Source of the DNA: Gordonia sp. SL306
GTDB lineage: Bacteria > Actinomycetota > Actinomycetes > Mycobacteriales > Mycobacteriaceae
Direction of reading: 5' to 3'
Assembly (NCBI RefSeq): GCF_026625785.1
Contig: NZ_CP113063.1
Span: forward strand, 2,480,001 to 2,544,000
Length of the DNA stretch: 64,000 nucleotides
This document shows, one piece after another, positions 60,086 through 64,000 of the stretch (within the stretch, counting starts at the first letter, position 1; every line of letters begins with the position of its first letter). Under the pieces are notes generated by a model. That model was not told the DNA's origin. It did no database searches and was given only the letters and a program-made list of their open reading frames with translations. A program made the translations under genes and the position numbers.

Positions 60086-61636
60086 GTGACTGACACCACC
60101 GCCGGAAAGCTGGCCGACCTCCGCGAGAAGCTGGAGTCCGCCAAGGAACCCGGAGGCGAGAAGGCGATCGCCAAGCGCCAGGCGAAGGGCATCTGCTCAC
60201 CACGTGAGCGCTTGACCATGCTGTTCGACCCGGGGACCTTCGTCGAGATCGGTGCGCTGGCAAAGATGCCCGGTGCCGCTCAGAGCGGATACGGCGACGG
60301 CGTTGTCACCGGACACGGACTCGTGCACGGCCGTCCGGTTGCGGCATTCTCACACGACCAGACGGTATTCGGTGGCACGGTCGGAGAGATGTTCGGCCGC
60401 AAGGTTTCCGCACTGATGGAGTGGGCCGGCAAGATCGGTTGCCCGATGGTCGGAATCAACGACTCGGCGGGCGCCCGCATCCAGGACGCGGTCACGTCAC
60501 TGGCCTGGTACGCGGAGATGGGCAGGCGGAATCTGCTGCTCTCCGGTCTGGCGCCGCAGATCTCGGTGATCCTCGGCAAGTGCGCGGGTGGTGCGGTGTA
60601 CACGCCCGCCAACACCGACATCCTGGTCGCGGTCGAGGACAAGAGCTACATGTTCGTCACCGGACCCGATGTGCTGAAACAGGTGAACGGCGAGGACATC
60701 TCGGCCGAGGACCTCGGCAGCGCGCACAACCAGGCGCGCTGGGGCAATATCCATCACGTTGCGGTGGACGAGAAGACGGCATTCGAGTGGGTGCGCGAGT
60801 ACCTGCAGTACATGCCGTCGAGCGCGTACGAGCTGCCGCCGATCATCAATCCCGGTCTGGAGCCGGAGATCACCGAGTCGGATCTGTCGCTCAACGAATT
60901 CATGCCGGACAACGACAATGCCGGTTACGACATGCACGACATCGTCATCAAGCTGTTCGACGACGGCGCCTTCCATGAGGTCGGCGAGTTGTTCGCGCCG
61001 AATATCCTGACCGGGTACGCCCGGGTCGACGGTCGCGCCGTCGGCGTGGTGGCAAACCAGCCGAACGTGATGTCCGGTGTGCTGGACACTGATTCGTCGG
61101 AGAAGGCCACTCGTTTCGTCCGGATCTGCAACGCCTTCCACATCCCGCTCGTCTTCCTGGTGGACACGCCGGGCATTCTCCCCGGGCTTGCCGAGGAGCA
61201 GAAGGGCACCATCCGTCGATCCGGAAAGTTCCTGTACGCCTACGTGGAAGCCGACGTCCCGAAGGTGACCGTGGTGTTGCGCAAGGCCTATGGCGGCGCC
61301 TACGCGGTGATGGGCTGCAAACAGCTCGGCGCCGACATCAACCTGGCATGGCCGAGCGCCAAGATCGCGGTGATGGGCGCGGAGTCGGCGGCTGCGGTGC
61401 TGACCCGTCGTCAGACCGACGGGATGTCGGCGGCCGACGCCGACAAGGTGCGCCGGGACTTCATCGACTTCTACAACACCAACATGGCCACGCCCTACCT
61501 GGCAGCCGAGCGTGGCTACATCGACGCTGTCATCGAGCCGGCCGAGACCCGGCTACAGCTGCGAAAGGCTTTGGCGCAGTTGCGCGACAAGACGGAGTAC
61601 CGCACGCCGCGTAAGCATTATCTGATGCCCATCTGA
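60086..61636 (+). CDS. accD4: Acyl-CoA carboxylase carboxyltransferase subunit AccD4
   Basis: Beta (carboxyltransferase) subunit that carboxylates the long acyl-CoA used by Pks13, together with a biotinylated AccA subunit encoded elsewhere. It has 516 aa. The carboxyltransferase halves are recognisable: N-terminal [37 protein letters not shown] and [17 protein letters not shown], and C-terminal [21 protein letters not shown] and [22 protein letters not shown] 60086 has AAGGAAGAG in front and lies 13 nt after the pks13 stop. The gene closes the mycolate operon; a convergent gene follows. Confidence 0.96.
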   Translation: MTDTTAGKLADLREKLESAKEPGGEKAIAKRQAKGICSPRERLTMLFDPGTFVEIGALAKMPGAAQSGYGDGVVTGHGLVHGRPVAAFSHDQTVFGGTVGEMFGRKVSALMEWAGKIGCPMVGINDSAGARIQDAVTSLAWYAEMGRRNLLLSGLAPQISVILGKCAGGAVYTPANTDILVAVEDKSYMFVTGPDVLKQVNGEDISAEDLGSAHNQARWGNIHHVAVDEKTAFEWVREYLQYMPSSAYELPPIINPGLEPEITESDLSLNEFMPDNDNAGYDMHDIVIKLFDDGAFHEVGELFAPNILTGYARVDGRAVGVVANQPNVMSGVLDTDSSEKATRFVRICNAFHIPLVFLVDTPGILPGLAEEQKGTIRRSGKFLYAYVEADVPKVTVVLRKAYGGAYAVMGCKQLGADINLAWPSAKIAVMGAESAAAVLTRRQTDGMSAADADKVRRDFIDFYNTNMATPYLAAERGYIDAVIEPAETRLQLRKALAQLRDKTEYRTPRKHYLMPI

Positions 61637-61683
61637 GTCGTCGGGCGTAGGATCACGGCCCGGCGGCCCGGCGGCCCGGCGTC

Positions 61684-62916
61684 TCAGTCGAAGCGGAGCA
61701 GGATCGAACGCACCGCTTGGGTGACGGTCATCCGGTCGTAGCTCTGCACGAAGTCGAACGTGCGGTCGAGATCATCGTGGCCGCTGTGCTTGTCGCGCGC
61801 CGACAACAGTGCGGCGAAGTGCGGGCCGAGAACGGCCACGTTCCACTCGTCGACGAGGTCGTCATCGCGTCGCAACGGTGCCCGGTGGACGTTCCCCTCC
61901 CTCAGGTCGGGCAGTCCGACGCCGTATACACCTGCGAGACCGGTCTTCTCGGACATCAGTCGCCATCGTTCCGCGGTTCGTGCGGTGAAATGCTCGGCAT
62001 GCTGGAAGGTGCCGAGGACGATGGCCGCGCCACCGATGGACGCTTGGTGTTCGAGCGCCTTGCTCATCTCGATGAGCAGGCGTTTGTCGCCGAGGCGCGG
62101 TGCGATGGAGGCGGACGCGATGGCGTACGGGGTGGCCTGGTCCGGACCGGGGGTCGACCAGACCGGCATGTCGGGAAGTGGCACGATCGGGACGTTCGAC
62201 AGTGCTGTGGGACTCTCCACCGACGGGTAGAGTCCGCCGATCCCGAACGAAGCCCCCATCGTCATGGCAGTGATCCGTCGGGCGTCGTCGTCGACACCTT
62301 CGGCGATGACGACCGCATGACTTCGCTCGGTGTGTGCGGCCAGGATGTGTGCGAGGCGAGCGGAGTCCTGAGTAGCGTTGTGCTGCAGCAGGTCTGCGCC
62401 GGTGATGATGATGTCCGGCTCGATCAGGGAGAGTAGGGTCGCGGCGTCCTCACTGCGATCGATGCCGTCGACGCAGATGATCTTTCCTGCTGCCCGTGCC
62501 CGGGCAACTCGAGCGAGCGCGCGCTGGGGACTGCGAGACACCGCGCCCGGCATGACGACCATGATCTGACGTTCGAGGGTGTCGGCGGTGTCGTCCTCGA
62601 GCTGGTCGAGGAGCTCGAGATCCGTCGCCACCAGGAGCGGCACGATGGTGGCGACGGACCGAGCGCGGGCAGAGCGCGCGAACTCGTGGCGTCGCCGGTC
62701 GATGACGTGATGCTGTTCCATCAATCTCGCGGCGCGACGCAGCGCGTCGGCCGTCCCGAGTCTGGTCCCGGAAGGTCCGCGGAGCTGCAGTTCGAGCGCG
62801 GCGACGGCGCCGTCGGTCAATCGGCACACCGGCGCGAACTGCATGTGCAGTTCGAGATCCTCGAACAGGGTGAACCCGCTCTCGGTCACCGGTGTGCGGC
62901 GAGGGTCAGGTGTCAT
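61684..62916 (-). CDS. Degenerate EAL domain fused to DICT sensor domain
   Basis: A 410-aa protein. The N-terminal half (about 15-240) has the outline of an EAL phosphodiesterase, but the signature is VAALELQLRG, with LEL in place of EAL. The DDFGxG-type loop is replaced by ICVDGIDRSED, and LLQHNATQ stands where a catalytic Lys is expected, so it is probably inactive. IAEGVDDDARRITAMTMGASFGIGGLYPS corresponds to the end of EAL (EGVE...QGxxxG). The C-terminal half (about 265-405) resembles the DICT domain: EMSKALEHQASIGGAAIVLGTFQHAEHFT, then VAVLGPHFAALLSARD. It is probably a c-di-GMP or light/ligand sensor rather than an enzyme. It is convergent with accD4. Confidence 0.78.
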   Translation of the reverse strand: MTPDPRRTPVTESGFTLFEDLELHMQFAPVCRLTDGAVAALELQLRGPSGTRLGTADALRRAARLMEQHHVIDRRRHEFARSARARSVATIVPLLVATDLELLDQLEDDTADTLERQIMVVMPGAVSRSPQRALARVARARAAGKIICVDGIDRSEDAATLLSLIEPDIIITGADLLQHNATQDSARLAHILAAHTERSHAVVIAEGVDDDARRITAMTMGASFGIGGLYPSVESPTALSNVPIVPLPDMPVWSTPGPDQATPYAIASASIAPRLGDKRLLIEMSKALEHQASIGGAAIVLGTFQHAEHFTARTAERWRLMSEKTGLAGVYGVGLPDLREGNVHRAPLRRDDDLVDEWNVAVLGPHFAALLSARDKHSGHDDLDRTFDFVQSYDRMTVTQAVRSILLRFD

Positions 62917-63268
62917 CGTGGATCGGTCTTCTGGGACACGGGGCCATTCGGGCCTCCCGTCGGAACGGACGATCGCTCACATCGCGATGAGCGGACGCGA
63001 GCTTCTTCACATCCTGGGGCAGGGCAATTGTGTTGCCTGTCGTCAGGATAACACCGGCGTTGTGCCTGACCTGGTGGTGAACGGGAGACGAGACCGGACT
63101 GGGGAGCCGCCCTCACGCTGTGGAATTGTCAATGGTCGTGCGCGGTCCCGACGGTGGTCGGGTGCGCGGTGAAGGTGCTTACCTGAAATGTGCTGCGCTG
63201 GAGTGCGTATCTGTCCCGGTCGGCTGGTCGAGTGGTCGACGAGCGTAGTGAAGGGGCGTATCGGGACT
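62917..63268. other. 352-bp non-coding region, partly repeat
   Basis: No gene was recognised. The right part (63227-63268) holds a copy of the dispersed repeat. The left part should contain the promoter of the EAL-DICT gene. A small CCTG-TCGT-CAGG dyad lies near 63035-63050. Confidence 0.6.
63227..63268. repeat. Dispersed repeat copy related to 23053-23134
   Basis: It starts GGTCGAGTGG, contains GAGCGTAGTGA and ends GGCGTATCGGGAC, sharing both ends with the copy at 23096-23134. It stops exactly at the stop codon of the DUF222/HNH gene (63269-63271). Confidence 0.6.
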
Positions 63269-64000
63269 TCAGGCGGCGATGTTGTCGAGGTGCATGGTGC
63301 GTCGGTTATGGGCGGGCAATGGTTTTCGGTGTGGGTCAACGGTGCTCGGTGGGATGAGCCAGGGGTGGCGGTCGATGCCCAGTGCGATGTCCCAGCCATG
63401 GGCGTGAACCTGGGCGTGGCAGGACGGGCAGAGCAAGCAGCCGTTGTCGAGGTCGGTGGGGCCGCCGTCCTGCCAATGGACCATGTGGTGCACGTGCGCC
63501 CAGGAGGCTGGTGCCCCGCATTTGATGCAGCACCGGTCGCGGGCGATGATCGCTTTGCGTTGGTGGGATGTGAACAGGCGTTGTTCGAAGCCCATGTCCA
63601 GGGGTGCGCGGTTGCCGTCGATGATGATCTCGGTGATCCCGGCATCGCAGGCGAGTTGTTTCGCCAGTGCTCGGGAGATCGGACCCAGCCATTGCAGTTG
63701 TGCGAGGTCGGGGGTGTCGACGGGGATGGTGACGTTGATGTGGGTTTTCGGGGGTGTGACGACTCGTGGATCGGCGGAAGCGGCGGCGTCGAGGATCTGT
63801 TCGAGCGCGTCGGCGCGTTGCTGACCGGGGGTGCGGGCGTCGGGGGATCCATCGGGTTCTGGTCGTGGTTGCGCCAAGGAATCGATGGCTGCGGTCAGCT
63901 TTTCGCCGATGACGACGTCGAGGTCACCCTTGAGAGTCACCCGTCCGTCGGAGGTCGGGGTGACGCCGAGTTCGTTGAGCCGTCGGTCCTCGGCGGCCGG
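63269..64000 (-). CDS. DUF222/HNH endonuclease-domain protein (5' part outside window)
   Basis: Partial: the frame stays open to the window end at 64000, so at least the C-terminal 243 residues are present. The C-terminal HNH nuclease domain is clear: RCCIKCGAPASWAHVHHMVHW, then GGPTDLDNGCLLCPSCHAQVH, with two Cys-x2-Cys pairs and the His-His/Asn/His residues. The visible upstream part (GRVTLKGDLDVVIGEKLTAAIDSL) is the DUF222 region. Such genes are multi-copy in actinomycetes and are related to the 13E12 repeat family. A dispersed repeat abuts the stop. The biological role is unknown; it may be a mobile-type nuclease. Confidence 0.85.
   Translation of the reverse strand, partial: PAAEDRRLNELGVTPTSDGRVTLKGDLDVVIGEKLTAAIDSLAQPRPEPDGSPDARTPGQQRADALEQILDAAASADPRVVTPPKTHINVTIPVDTPDLAQLQWLGPISRALAKQLACDAGITEIIIDGNRAPLDMGFEQRLFTSHQRKAIIARDRCCIKCGAPASWAHVHHMVHWQDGGPTDLDNGCLLCPSCHAQVHAHGWDIALGIDRHPWLIPPSTVDPHRKPLPAHNRRTMHLDNIAA

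Noticed and set aside
56974..60219. A 1081-residue minus-strand frame antisense to pks13
   Set aside because: It mirrors the high-GC third-position pattern of pks13, is rich in Arg, His and Val, and has no recognised domain; pks13 on the + strand has full catalytic motifs.

Overview
The window is high-GC DNA from a mycolic-acid-containing actinomycete. It carries the arabinogalactan/mycolate core (glf, glfT2, a PAP2 phosphatase, ubiA, aftB, antigen-85 mycolyltransferases, a Rv3802-type cutinase-like lipase, fadD32, pks13, accD4). Gene order elsewhere matches the Mycobacterium tuberculosis Rv3799-Rv3846 neighbourhood: serS, septum-formation protein, metallopeptidase, phosphoglycerate mutase, pheA, DUF2470, LCP, bfrB, glpQ1, sodA. 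The absence of PE/PPE genes, the DUF222/HNH gene, the protein styles and the repeats suggest Gordonia or a close relative. The genus is an inference and was not tested. No rRNA, tRNA, CRISPR array, prophage or insertion sequence was found.

Layout. 0-5 kb: a hypothetical protein, an ECF-type uptake cassette (fused double ATPase plus EcfT), an inverted array of 21-bp repeats, and sodA. 4.7-11 kb: a small membrane protein, msrA, an AlkZ-like glycosylase, a VOC protein, an S49 protease, a 447-bp intergenic region dense in DnaA-box-like motifs, a rhodanese/zinc-ribbon/DUF4328 fusion and glpQ1. 11-19 kb: small proteins, a TetR regulator, DUF5926, ferritin, an LCP ligase, an AurF-like oxygenase with DUF4873, a CPBP protease and an iron-box-controlled DUF2470 protein. 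19-28 kb: pheA, a phosphoglycerate-mutase-family gene, a metallopeptidase, a septum-formation protein, an ankyrin protein, an SGNH hydrolase, serS, two tandem DMT-type transporters and a TetR regulator. 28-36 kb: an MBL-Rieske protein divergent from two PlsC acyltransferases and a HAD phosphatase, then a PGRP amidase divergent from a SpoIID/LytB protein, then a GAF-ANTAR regulator. 36-39.5 kb: a compact four-gene operon (GT2, acyl-CoA-dehydrogenase-like, PIG-L deacetylase, methyltransferase) with no assigned product. 39.6-61.6 kb: the cell-envelope cluster, all on the + strand. 61.7-64 kb: a degenerate EAL-DICT protein and a DUF222/HNH gene cut by the window edge.

How the genes work together. 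Glf makes UDP-galactofuranose and GlfT2 polymerises galactan. UbiA and the PAP2 phosphatase lead to decaprenyl-phosphoryl-arabinose, which AftB uses. FadD32, AccD4 and Pks13 condense the mycolate, and the two antigen-85 proteins attach it to arabinan and trehalose. The LCP protein joins arabinogalactan to peptidoglycan. SodA, MsrA, ferritin and the iron-controlled DUF2470 protein form an oxidative-stress and iron group.

Regulation visible in the sequence. Many genes have a TANNNT -10 element ending 6-7 nt before an ATG/GTG, the arrangement expected of leaderless mRNAs, and this was used to settle several starts. Two iron-box-like sites, a perfect CRP/GlxR-type palindrome upstream of the first mycolyltransferase gene, and several strong intergenic hairpins are also present.
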